Assembly: GCF_000219625.1 (NCBI RefSeq)
Contig: NC_018203.1
Coordinates: 496,001-560,000 of the forward strand
Reading direction: 5' to 3'
DNA from: Zymoseptoria tritici IPO323
Lineage: Eukaryota > Ascomycota > Dothideomycetes > Mycosphaerellales > Mycosphaerellaceae
DNA: 64,000 bases
In this document: positions 31,735 to 42,400 of the stretch, piece by piece
How the letters are laid out: each line of letters starts with the position of its first letter
Position numbering within the stretch: position 1 is the first letter of the stretch
Position numbers and translations under genes: made by a program
The notes under the pieces: generated by a model
Database searches by the model: none
Seen by the model: only the letters and a program-made list of their open reading frames with translations
What the model was told of the DNA's origin: nothing

Positions 31735-32149
31735 ACCGACACCTCTCCACGGCGCCTCCAGCATCTCCTACAGCACGGCTGTCCACATCACTCCGCAACG
31801 CTACGAACACCAACCATCTGCGTTCGAATCTAAAAGAGCGCGGATCAGCAGTCCTATCGATGCGCTGTATGAGCTTGAGGGTCCCGCCGACACGGCATGG
31901 ACGTCTGTGCCAGCTCCAGCGCAAAGATCGAAGGATTCTACCACACTCCATGAAGATGGCACTACACAGCACCATGTTTAAGAGCATATTATTTCCGAGG
32001 ACCAAATGTCTCTGGACTACGTCGCGCAAAATCTCCTCTAGAGTCATGCTCTGTGGACACTCGTGGAGGTTTGCTTGTACGACGTTCGAATCCGGACCAG
32101 AAGGCGATGTGGCAGGCCGGAAGATGTATTTCTGTGATGCTGCCAGATG
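31735..32149 (+). pseudogene. Broken host coding sequence with two Gln-type stops
   Basis: A plus-strand frame beginning near GAT CTT CCA CGA reads coherently for about 138 codons (HGASSISYSTAVHITPQRYE; SPIDALYELEGPADTAWTSV; SHALWTLVEVCLYDV) to a TGA at about 32149, with two internal stops: TAA after HHV (about 31979) and TAG after QNLL (about 32039). Both are C-to-T changes of Gln codons. The alternative open frame 31605-32150 has poorer composition; its first 30 residues (MTDQLTAAEISSIGSIPTF) may be the true N-terminus joined through a frameshift. No family recognised. Confidence 0.4.
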
Positions 32150-32647
32150 ACCTGGAAGCTGGTACTCACACATTACCTCAGACTTACCGCGGAAGTCGCG
32201 AGCGCTAAAGACGCGATCAAGGCTGGTATCAAAGTACTGATAATCACAGCCAACGGGAACGCAGATTTCCGTCTTTGTTTGTCTTGCCAACATTTTTAGT
32301 CGCATAATGCGTGACGACAAACGGCTTGTTTTTTCAGCAAGGAGGTCCATTCGTCTCGGAAAGCCTTTCTAGTGGCTGGCTAACTGCATGTGGCGCTGCG
32401 TCAAGACCCCGCATTCAAGACCTCAAGGAATGCACGTGGATACAGTTAATTGGTCCAAGTAAATTGAGAGATTTGCCTCGTGGCACCACAGAGGCTCGGA
32501 AATCATCGATCCGAGGGTGTGGCAGCCTCTCATCCTACGGGACTCTAGATCGCGTATGATACGAGGAGCCCACGTCTTTAATAACTCTGACCAGACTACT
32601 TCGCAACGCGAGCTGTATCCGATCGAACTCATCGCACGTTAACGAAT

Positions 32648-33437
32648 ATGGCTTTGTTGCAACCTCCTAACATGCACCCTCTTAATGCAGATGTTCAAAG
32701 CTCGCTTATGCCCAGAAACAAGTACGATTATAGCGTCCGTAAGAGGTAAATATAGTGAAGCTGCTCACCTGCAAGCGATAGCTGTTGCTAATGATGGAGG
32801 ACATAGCAATGAAATTGGGGTCAAAACCCGAACTACGCTTAGCACTCGGGCTAAAAGCGCACCACTCGTAGAGGATGGACATCTAGAAGGACAATTCGCC
32901 AACCTCTCTATACGTACAGACGACATCGACAACCAATCAAGGCTCGATAAGCTCAGCTATAAGATTGCGATACTCTTCCAAAATTTCGACGAGCTTAAAC
33001 GGCGGCAGAGAGATTTGTACTGGACTTTGTTATCAGCACAATCGCAGCCAAAGGGCACCGAACTCGGGAAGGTTATTCCGCCAGCTGCCAGGCTAGTCGT
33101 TGACAGGTCCTCTTCCACCGTATGCCTCGAGAGCAGAAATGGGCACACACCTGTTAGCCTGCCTATTACCGTGGACGCGGACAAACGGGCGGTTGCAGTC
33201 ATGAACTGTGGTCCCGAAAATCCCGTCATCGTGGCCATCAGCGGCATCGCCCTCAAGTCTCCTTATCCATATCAGCTAAATTGCCCATCTTGGACTCGAG
33301 CGGCCTTGTTCTTGTGCCAAGAAGTTGGACACGTCTTGCCCAAATCCGAAGAGGAAAGAGAGGCCTGTCACGTGGAGAAGAAATTGTTGGCCTTCGTGCG
33401 TCTGTTCTACTCGAACATTGGGCATGTCTCGATGTAG
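32648..33437 (+). CDS. Hypothetical protein, two-exon gene, apparently intact
   Basis: ATG at 32648 (MALLQPPNMHPLNADVQ), exon 1 to 32745, a 61-nt intron (32746-32806) with donor GTAAAT, branch GCTAAT and acceptor CATAG, exon 2 32807-33437 ending in TAG. Splicing gives 242 codons without interruption. The N-terminus is polar; residues about 60-110 form a charged helical region (LDKLSYKIAILFQNFDELKR) suggestive of coiled coil; the C-terminal half is more hydrophobic (VVDRSSSTVCLESR; PVIVAISGIALK). No signal peptide or membrane helix is evident. No family is recognised. It is the best candidate for a functional host gene in the window, though expression is unproven. Confidence 0.5.
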
Positions 33438-34263
33438 TGTGCCAGGTGGGAAGTCCGCCCGGGCAATGTGAGATGAACGGGTTGAAGCCGATTATTTCGA
33501 TGAGCAGATTATGTGAAGGCTGGAGGACTGGAAGTGATCTTCCAGACTGAGAAGAGCTGTCCCAGCCTGGGCGTATACAAAGATCGAACGATCTTCTTCG
33601 CAACAACGTGAAGGCTTTAATGCTCGCTGAAGCCTCAGCTGCACGGACGCTGGGCGCAGCTCTGGTGCCCGCTAATTCATACACCTTTTCATTTCGTAGA
33701 GATGGCTTTCCGCTTACGCTATCGAAGTCCCAGAGGGGTAACTTATGTATGCGGTGGTCTGCATTTCTACACTGCGGTGAAGGCAAGCTCGTTAGCAAGA
33801 AGAGGATAAATCGACCGTCCTTAGGAGTCGAATGCACCATTGTTCCGGCTTGCGTAGCTTCGTAGGCGGTGGCAAGATTGCTGCGGCTCTTGATAAGGAA
33901 CAAAGGTAAATACGATAGAGACAGGGAACAGATCTTCTTCCTTTGTGCTTACTCGTGGATCCTGCGTCGAAGTGGTCATCTCAAGCTGTACCGTTACCAG
34001 CTTGTTATTGCACATAAAAGGCGCCGAGTAAGAAGGATGCCGGCTTCGATAGCAGAACGACCAGTGCTCGAGGATGGAGGAGAGGCCGGGGAGCGCTTTA
34101 AAGCAGAAGGATCGAAAATTCCTAGAGAGCCGGGAAGACTGGCGGACGGTTAGGCAGGCATAAAGTGCGGAGGCGTTAATAACAGCAGAAGCGTATTAAG
34201 GGATCGAAAAGGAAGCGGCCGCGCACTTGAGCAAGTGAAGGATAACCGGTCTCTATAGGACTG
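33438..34263. other. No confident gene
   Basis: A 216-codon minus-strand frame (33253-33903) overlaps the 3' part of the gene at 32648-33437. Its upstream half (33600-33900, with LWDFDSVSGKPSL) might be a remnant, but it has no recognised domain. Confidence 0.35.
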
Positions 34264-35140
34264 TTAAGCAGTGCGGTTCGAAGCCTTCCTTAGATGGAAG
34301 GGAGTGAAGGTGCAGAAGAGAACAAGATCCATGTGCCGATCGATATCAACGGCGACAGGACGAGGAGCGGGAATACGATAGCAGAAGGTCGAATATATGG
34401 TCACCTGTTCGCAGAAATGCAGGCGGTTAACGCAAAGAAATGGAACGTCTGTAAATGAAGTCCAGAGTGCGGCGACGGGAATGCGGTCAACCTGAAGAAT
34501 TAAGGAGCCAGTCGAACGCTTGCACGCTGAACAGCACAGCTCCGGATCGCGATTGAAGAATTCCTCACACATAGTCTGCCGGTATCTCGTGTCCATCGTC
34601 TTGCTCGGCTCGATGTACATCTCCTCGACGTTAGGGAAGTCGATTTGCGGGAGATGCAAAGTCGACACTAGGAAGATGAGCTCGAGTCCAGACCTAAGCT
34701 TCTGCTCGAATGCTTTGGATGCATTTCAGCCAATTGGCGTATCTCGGGCTTTTGTTGCAGTAGGTCTTCAAGGCCGGGTGAAACTGCTCTTCCGGGTCGG
34801 TGTCGCCGCGTGTTGGGAGGTGATGACTGGACTGTAACGCCCGTACAAGATGCAGGATGCGCCGCAGCCTGATCACGCTCACCAGGAAGTCGAATGCCAG
34901 GAGAATGTTGATTCGCCGAGGATTGAGGGCGTATATGATGCGGAGGAGCTCGACGGTGAGCCACACGGCAGGCATACCCACCGCTGGTTCGCCGAGGCGC
35001 ACGAGGATCTCAGAGCCGTTGAGGCCGCTATGGGTCACGGGGGAGCTGGCGGCGCGAATGAAGTGCGTGATACATCGAGGCTCCGCTTGTGTGCAGCGAG
35101 GGGAAGCATGTCGAGGACCTGATCCGAATTCGACAGTCAT
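34264..35140 (-). pseudogene. Host coding remnant split by a frameshift
   Basis: Two minus-strand frames join near 34690. The upstream one reads MPAVWLTVELLRIIYALNPR and RYANWLKCIQ; the downstream one reads FEQKLRSGLELIFLVSTLHL, then PNVEEMYIEPSKTMDTRYRQ and a Cys-containing DPELCCSACKRSTG, ending at a TGA/TAA near 34264. Read across the junction, the two make one plausible protein of about 280 residues with hydrophobic repeating blocks. A one- or two-base shift near 34690 or an unrecognised intron separates them. The layout (short, Leu-rich, degenerate) is reminiscent of F-box-type fungal proteins, but no F-box is seen. Confidence 0.35.
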
Positions 35141-37070
35141 ACATAAGATGTTCTCAAGGACGCCATGCTTCTCCTGCTCGCCGGAGAGCTTCTTGTAGGG
35201 ACTATAGGTGTCCTGCGCTGCGGAAATGTTGGGTAACCTGTGCTAGACCGCGATTGATGGGTGTCTCTAGCCTCGCTAGAAGCTAAGACTTCGGAATGTA
35301 ATGGTCAGGACTTGAGACATCGTGCTGCCTAGACGGGGTCGGGCCACAAATGTTCGGGTGCGAACATCGCCGTGATGGGAATGTTCGCAAGCGGGATCTT
35401 GCAACGTGTAGACGCGGGGTCCTGTGCGGGTCAGTTAAGCAGTGGAGAGTGGGCCAGCACTAGGACGTGCTCTTCCACGTCAGAGTCGCAGAGTAAGAGT
35501 TTTAAGGAAAAATGGAGATGTATTAGGGGCAAAGGGAAGTTAGCTCGGCCGGTTCGTGGGTGGAGCCGGGACCTGAGGGAGTTGTTCTGTGGCCATGACT
35601 CGGTCAGTAGAACTCATGGACGCAGTCGGGCATGATCTGTAAACAGCGACTTTCCCATCTGCTCATGGCGAAGCTCTTGGTTGTTGGGTAATGCTGCTCT
35701 TGGGCTGCAGATACCAGCCAGGACAAATTCTCAGAGTCGACCAGGTGATCAAGTTCCCACGGCTTTCAGCAACGAAACCCTGCGGATGTTTTGATGACAA
35801 TACCTCTTTCGTCGCCAAGCCTGTTCACGATGTGAGAATAAGCCTACTGCGTACGCCTCGCCTGGAAAATCCATCCGTTGGACTCAACTCCATCAATTAC
35901 GGTAGCCTCTGCCATGTTCGCCGCTGGAGCTGGCGAAGCTTGCCCAGAAACCCTCGGCTGGAGAGTTAGACGAAGTTGCAACCTCCCACGAAGTTGGCGA
36001 GCTTGTCGAATCCAAGGGGAGAGAGCGGAGAAGAAGCCGACGATCCGATAGAAAATTCGTAGGAGGAAGGGAATGGAGGGGTAGCAGTCACCAAGAACGT
36101 CACCAAGAATGTTGATGGAAGTCTGCGGAGCCAATCGCTGCAACCATGTTGGCAGTGGTCGTATTGACGTGGTGAGCCAAGATGAGGTTGGCTCTAGCGA
36201 ATATATCGTCCGCCTTTTACTCATCTTAGGCTTGTTGCCAGTGAACGAGCAGGATCGATTCGAGCTCATTGGGAAGGTCGAGAAGACTGCGCAACCACGC
36301 CTCTTACTGAACCCCGGAAGTGGAGTTTACACTAGACATTCTGCGACGGCGAACCAATGATTGCTCTGCATACACTAGGATGTCTTCTTGGGTAGTACCG
36401 TAGGACTTGCCTTGGCTCACATTATTGTCTCTGGCACTGGACGGCGGCGTGAGCGGGAGGTGGGATTGGTCAGATCATTTCGTGTCGGAGTGATGAGGGA
36501 AGGGCTGGGAACCAGAGTGAGCAGATCGAAGACTGAGGTGGGAGGGACATCGGGTGTCGTGGGAGTTGCTTGAATCTAGTCAGTCTTGTGGTGCAATGTC
36601 TGGCATCGTGGAGCGGTGACCGACAGTAGGTCACTCAGCCCTCCGCCAGGTCACTCTGCCGAACGTCCTCTGCAGAACCACTCTTTCTGCGCTTCGAAGT
36701 TCACTGTGCCGCGGGACTAGCGCTCGCAAGCTAAAGCCTTCTCCGCAGTCCATCAGGCGCTCAGTTCGGCTTTCGCTGCGGAGATCAAGCATGAGTTTGC
36801 CGTGTAACCATCGGGATTCGGTTGGTGCTAAGATCGAAAGTCGGAGTAGAGAGTCGCTAGACATAAGCGACTGGAGAAGTCAGCGAGTTAGTGTCCTTGC
36901 TCTTCCTACTCCTGCTCGTCATATTCCCTCCTTCACACATCTTCCTCGCACTTCTCTATGTGATACTAATCAGATGTGCACTTGCATCCTTCGATCAGTA
37001 CCTGGTCCACACTGTTCTACGGGCGATTCTGCGTTTGTTCATGGCTAGACAAGCGGGAAATGCTCATTTG
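35141..37070. other. Host DNA with no confident gene
   Basis: Frames such as 35844-36269 minus and 36109-36360 plus overlap. The plus frame includes IVRLLLILGLLPVNEQDRFE, which could be a fragment, but there is no supporting structure. Confidence 0.35.
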
Positions 37071-37579
37071 TCACGGCTCTTCTTTCTTGGCTAGGATGCA
37101 GAAGGTCCACACTCGTTGCATTTCGTTCGCATCCGACATCAGCTGCAGGCCAAGATGATCGATGCGTAGTGGCGGGATCGTTCGCACAGCTTGGATAACT
37201 TCAAGTGCGAGGAGTTGGAGCACCTTTCCAGACCTCACACATCGTTCAAGGCGGATCTGCTCGTGATGGCTGGAGTGGCGTTGAGAAGGATAGAGAAGGA
37301 AAGACCATGTCGTCGCCAGTTTGGGCAGGTATCGATATGTTATCCAGATGAATTTGTTCAGGTCAAGTATGCGGAAATACATGCCTGCTTCGACAACACT
37401 AGTATCGACGCCCGTCCGAGAACGGAGCCCCGGCGTCGAAATCCATGCCATGCCACAACACACCGTCCCTCACACAGATCCCCCTCAGCGGTGCACGCTG
37501 CACGCATGCAATAGATCAGTGCGTTAGGCGTGCGGTCAAGCTCTAGACGGTACTTGCGCAGCTCGAACAAAATCGGCAT
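37071..37579 (-). pseudogene. Host coding remnant
   Basis: Minus-strand open frames 37358-37579 (MPILFELRKYRLELDRTPNA) and 37071-37463 (LPKLATTWSFLLYPSQRHSS; LLALEVIQAVRTIPPLRIDH; LGLQLMSDANEMQRVWTFC) look coding and overlap in different frames, so a frameshift or small intron around 37400 is likely. The protein is not recognised. The C-terminal part resembles the end regions of short fungal Leu-rich or F-box proteins only in composition. Confidence 0.35.
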
Positions 37580-38399
37580 ACGCGGCCGCCCATATCACTG
37601 CAAGTCCATGCTCTGGCAACAAAGTCGAGTTGTAAGCAGCCGGGCGGCGACGGCTTGTTGGGAGATCTGGCGTGGAACGATGCGCTGTGATCCTCGTAAT
37701 GGGGTGCAGCTCATGCTCGAGTTATGATAAGAGTGTTCCACCAAATTTGCCTTGCAGTAGACCTTGTTTTTTTCGTCCTGCTGTTTAGCACTTGTCCCGT
37801 TCGAAGGACTCGGAATCTTTTTCTCCAGCCATAGTGGGTTCCGGTTCGTGAGACTGACGCTGACCAGTACGGGAACGAGTGCGGCCAGTCGGAGGGGGCT
37901 GAAGTCGAAGATGTTGGAAATCCTTATGGGAGGGGGCAATACGTGGTCACCGACGGGGCGGAGGACGGTGAATGGACCTTGTCGTCGAGTTACTTTTGTA
38001 GCGCGATCGCGTCTTATCGCGTCTCACCAAGACGTGATCAAAAGTAAACAAACAGACAAACAACAACGAAAGCGGGCTAAGGTAAGCAGAAATGTAGAGG
38101 AACGGAGTCAGGTCCGTCTCCGTAGCAGCTTTGATAAGATCGGGATCGGCTGATGGCGAGACTAGGAGAGGTGACATTGTTCACTACCGAGATTGCAACG
38201 GCGGAGTACTTGCTTTTCGATGATGAGCGCAACGTCTGCAGAGGAGAAATCGAGAAGTCCGAACGTTTCCAGATACCAACCAGCAAGACGGAGATCGTGA
38301 AGAACGTCGAGCCTGCAACCGGTCTTGTACGCCTTGTTGCACCACAAAGCTGGAGGGAGAACCGCAATTTCGCATCGTTTCTTGATTTGTAGATACGTA

Positions 38400-38843
38400 C
38401 ATGTCTGCAGCATACAGGATGCTTATTCCGTATCCAACCGTGCCAGCATTACCCACAGATCCGGAGCGAGATCCTTTGCCTTGCTTCGTCTTGACTGAAT
38501 CCTTGTCCACGTCCTCCTGCTGCAATCTTCTCAATTCTTTGAAGAGATTCTTAAGCCTTCGTAGCGATTCGGCGACCGCGATCGCTTTGCCAGTGCGCCA
38601 GTTCAAGGGTTTCTTGAATTGGAGAGCATTCCCGCCGCCGACGTATCCACAGCCTCTGCCATCCTCTGAGCCGTCAAATTCCAGATCTTGCGCTTCTGAT
38701 TCCTTAGCAGCCGCCGGGCCCGACGCCTTTCTCCTGCTCGTGGGCCGCCTTTTGTCGGTGTTTGGAGAATGGTCGTGGATTCCGCCGACGACATTTCCAC
38801 TGCCTTTGCCAACCTCTCCGCCGCCCACGTCCATGTCTTGCAC
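38400..38843 (-). CDS. Hypothetical Gly/Lys-rich open frame, possible first exon
   Basis: ATG at 38843 (MQDMDVGGGEVGKGSGNVVG). Low-complexity Gly/Ser/Lys segments surround a more protein-like basic helix, LNWRTGKAIAVAESLRRLKN, then LFKELRRLQQEDVDKDSV. A possible donor GTACGT occurs near 38398 right after a hydrophobic YAADMY, suggesting an intron. Continuation downstream (38184-38390) is open in the same frame but of poorer composition. Function unknown. Confidence 0.3.
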
Positions 38844-39043
38844 TTACCCAGCTGTTATTCTCCTTCGCGACCACCACGATTAGCTCCGTCTCTTGATCAG
38901 CCAACACCGCATTCGTAGTCGTTGACTGCGAGGATTAGGTCCATTTGTCTGTCTTGCAGAGCGTGGAGGTAGTATGAGCTTGACGCCCACAAAGACCAAA
39001 GAGGTTTTGCGGGCCGAGTTCTGGATACGATCGGTCGTCATCG

Positions 39044-39244
39044 CTACGAGTTAACTAGGAGTCCGGTAATGCGCAAGCCAGCGAGTTTGGAGTCGTCCTC
39101 TGGCTCTTCATCGGAGGAGTTTAAGGCAGCGGTGGAGAGGAGGCGGCATAGTGACGGGTAGGTGATATCGCTACAGCGAGCAATTTTGAGCAGACGCCGG
39201 AGTCGATCGGATCTGGATGTCAGTGGTGTTGATGTGTTCGACAT
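39044..39244 (-). CDS. Short hypothetical open frame
   Basis: ATG at 39244; 66 codons (MSNTSTPLTSRSDRLRRLLK; TYPSLCRLLSTAALNSSDEE). It has a Ser/Thr-rich start and an acidic C-terminal part. It may be the first exon of a longer gene; no family recognised. Confidence 0.25.
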   Translation of the reverse strand: MSNTSTPLTSRSDRLRRLLKIARCSDITYPSLCRLLSTAALNSSDEEPEDDSKLAGLRITGLLVNS

Positions 39245-39489
39245 AATGAAGTGATGTTGGCCTTCGGAGACGCCTCCGCTTCTGAAACGTGGGCCAGGCT
39301 CGGACGGCCAAACTCAAAGAGACATCATCTCAGCTTAGCTCACCCATTCCCAACTCCTCCTGCAGCATCCTGTGCTCGGACGCAGGTGCAAGTCGAAGTC
39401 TATCTCCCCCTTTTTGATCTGCTAATGCTGGAACCTCAACATCGGGGTTCATGCGAAGTATTTTTGAAGCTTTCCAACAGGATCATGGT

Positions 39490-40560
39490 GTCGAGATTGA
39501 TGCAGTCGGCATCGAAAAGCCTCATTAATCCGCATCCCTTCCAAACCATCGTCGAGAATGAAGGCGAAGGCGCCGATCTGCTTTATGTATTGCTTGCTCG
39601 ATTCGTATCAACATACATGTACGGATCTCGTTCGCCGATCCTCCCCGAATTCGCTTAAAGTGTGGCGTCTGGATTACAACGCTAGATCGAAGGGTTGATC
39701 ATGTGTGCCGGATATTATCGAAGAGAACGTCGACTTTGCAGGAGGTTGGTTGGATCGTCTCGAAACCAGCATTTGAAGGCCCTGAGATTCCTGTGAAGTC
39801 GTGAGCGGAGATTCTGGATGCTAGCAACGCAATTGACCTCCTTGACGTGCTTCATCGTGCTCACAGAAGCGGAGAGGCGACTCGCACCTAGGGCTTATGA
39901 TACACACAGCGAACCTGGGAGTCGTAGATATGCGCAGGCTCTCGTGTCAAGCTATGTCCGTACCCCGACTGCTGTCCACCTCAACAGCTCGTTGCTGGAT
40001 TGACAGTCTGGCTAAACCGGCCTGGCCTCTGGCATGGAGAGAAATGTAAGTGATAAGGTGCAGACAGAGCCCAAAGCGCGGAGTAGAATCTCTTGATAGC
40101 CGTTGGCGAAATTCGTACAATGCTCCCCTATCTGGCTGAGTGTGCCGTAGCTATTGAGAGCCGAAGAGAGGTTGCCGTAAGGGCGTGTAAGAGTAGATGC
40201 AGAATGAACATCTGGGTGCGACAGCGCAATCGGAGGTCATGATCGATGCTGAAGGACTTGTCGAGATCGATGCAGCCGGCGCCGAAAAGCCTCCTTGATC
40301 TACTTCCTTAGAAGGCAAAGGCGGCGACCTCCTTGATGTCTTGCTTGCTTGATTCGCATTAACATACATGTACAGATGTCGCCGCATGCTCCCAGATCCG
40401 CTCGAATCGCGGCATCGGGGTCTCACCTCGTACGGAGGGCTTACATTGTGGACCGGAATGCGGGAGGAGAATGTCGGCTTCGTAGGGCACAAGATCGCCT
40501 TGAGCGGGGCATTTGAAGGCCTTGAGATCTCTGCGGAGTGTGGGTCGGCGGTTCTGTTGG
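39490..40560 (+). repeat. Degenerate tandem duplication of a coding-like segment
   Basis: Roughly 300 bp at 39495-39790 and 40255-40535 align: gcatcgaaaagcctc against gcgccgaaaagcctc, tcttgcttgctTGATTCG-type blocks, acatacatgtac, gagaatgtcggctt-like, and catttgaaggcc(c/t)tgag. Plus-strand translations agree in part (GEGADLLYVLLARF against GKGGDLLDVLLA*F; STYMYGS against LTYMYRC). Both copies are broken, so this is an old duplication of a gene fragment. Confidence 0.6.
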
Positions 40561-41892
40561 ACTGTAGCTTCATCGATTTCGGTGCTGCTAACGATAGTAT
40601 CTGAGTTATTGATATCCTTTCACCGTGCTCTCTATCCATGCATCGTACTGAGTAGTAAAGGCCATGCCTCCTCCGGCAATAGACAATCTCTCACCTTGCC
40701 CGGGGGTTTGACGGCTAGGCTGCGGCTCTTGTTCTCGAGGTCATCGAGGATTTGAGACTCTGATCGAGTTTGCGGTTATTTGATCAGAGGAGCGATTTGC
40801 ATTTCCATTGCTGTTTGAAGGCATGTTGAAACGCTAAATAAGAGGTCGCTCATGGAGTCAAATTGTGTATCCATCTTCGGAAGATGGCCCGTAGAAGAAT
40901 CACCCTGCGGCGTCCATCGTGGTGTCCAGTTTGCTTTCGAGAGGAGCTTGTCGGGCTTGATCATCCTCTGCCTGGTTTGCGGTAGCATGGTCTCCACACC
41001 TTTTCGTATGCCAGCCATGTGATCGCGCCGAGCAAGTCATGCACAAGCACTCGAAGGCTGCCACCTCTCGATCATACGCCGAATTCTCCAAAGCAAACCC
41101 GCCTGACTCTGGTGCTCAGCTCTTTTCTTTGTCCAGCATGTTGATCGGTAGCTGGAGGAGTCTTGCGGAGTCTTGAAAGTAACAACGGCTCGACCGGACG
41201 GAATTCCATAGTGAGGAGATTGGATGGATCCGGGTCGAAGATACGGACATTGGAAAAACATTGATGTTCGGAGGCTGTCGGATTGATCCGAAGCTGACAC
41301 TGTGAAGAATGACGTCGACGAATAGACATGCAATAGCATCTTCGGACGTAGGCGGATCGAATCCGAGAGCGCAGAGGAGCTTGGGCGAGCGGGTCTCGGT
41401 TGAAACTTACTGGCGCATGTGCATAGATCGTCCGTACGAAGATATCATTGCCAAGGTCAACCACCCGAATCGTGTCTATTTTCACTGCAATCAACGCCAT
41501 CTTCTGGCTCACGTGGAGACCGACGGGAGCAATAGATGAGCACATGTGCGCGTGCTGCGCGGCATGCATGGCGACACCGCGAAGCAACAATTTGAATATC
41601 TGCCCACAGTCGAGACGCGATAGAGACTTCCAGGGTCAAGATCTCCTTTCTCGTACAAATCCCTGCCACTAGTCTACGCAATCGTTCCTTTATTTCCACT
41701 CAGACCTCCTCCTACCAAGGTACCAGTACGAGCTACATCGATGCTCCGGCACGGGTAGAGAACCTCTCTGCTTCTTGATTCTCTTTCCACTCATTTGGTG
41801 CTCTGCGAAAGAATGCTGTTCGTATATGCCGCCGTCCAGTCTCGTTGCATTACTAGAAGACCGTCCCTAGCTAGTCTCCAGACTAGAAGACT
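40561..41892. other. Host DNA with no confident gene
   Basis: Large overlapping minus-strand frames (41072-41590 and 41037-41339) have poor protein composition. No introns or domains were recognised. Confidence 0.35.
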
Positions 41893-42400
41893 TTGTAAAT
41901 TTGGATGTCTAGAAGCTGTCTTGCGTCTCCGACTCATTAACGGAAGATGAGATGGTGGAAGTAGAGGTCGAGTACATACCTTAGGTGGACAGAAACCCTA
42001 TCGATCCTCAAAACGTAGATGTGGTCGACGATCGCATCCGTACGAGCATTGCGCAAGGCGAGATGATGGGCCTGATGGCCAACGTAGTGAGGCGACTTGA
42101 CATGCAGTTCCACATTCCGGAGGACCGCCATCTCATTACGGCAGACTTTGTGTGTGTTAGCAAGAGGTTTGTCGACTCTGCCGCTTCGCAGCGTCGCCTT
42201 CTGCCGAGCGAGGCCTCCGACGAGGAGTGCACCATGCACGACGACGTGCACAAGTGGCGGAAGGTGGGCATAGAGAGCTGGAGGCTCACCATTTTAATCA
42301 GGTGACCGCGGGAGAGTACATCGTTCCAAAGGAGTGCGAGTTTCGCGCAATACTACCCAAAAGCTGCTGGTAGAGCTTCTGTATCGGATGTCCCTCCCGC
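41893..42400 (+). pseudogene. Host coding remnant with Gln-type stops and a frameshift
   Basis: A plus-strand frame reads FVNLDV*KLSCVSDSLTEDE, MVEVEVEYIP* and VDRNPIDPQNVDVVDDRIRT, then SIAQGEMMGLMANVVRRLDM and QFHIPEDRHLITADFVCV. Stops at about 41911 and 41980 fit CAG/TGG-to-TAG changes. At about 42290 the frame shifts and continues as VTAGEYIVPKECEFRAILPK. The protein is acidic and helical with no recognised domain. It is clearly a once-coding sequence that has decayed. Confidence 0.45.

Noticed and set aside
33253..33903. 216-codon minus-strand open frame
   Set aside because: Overlaps the 3' part of the spliced plus-strand gene at 32648-33437 and has no domain; probably mostly a shadow frame.
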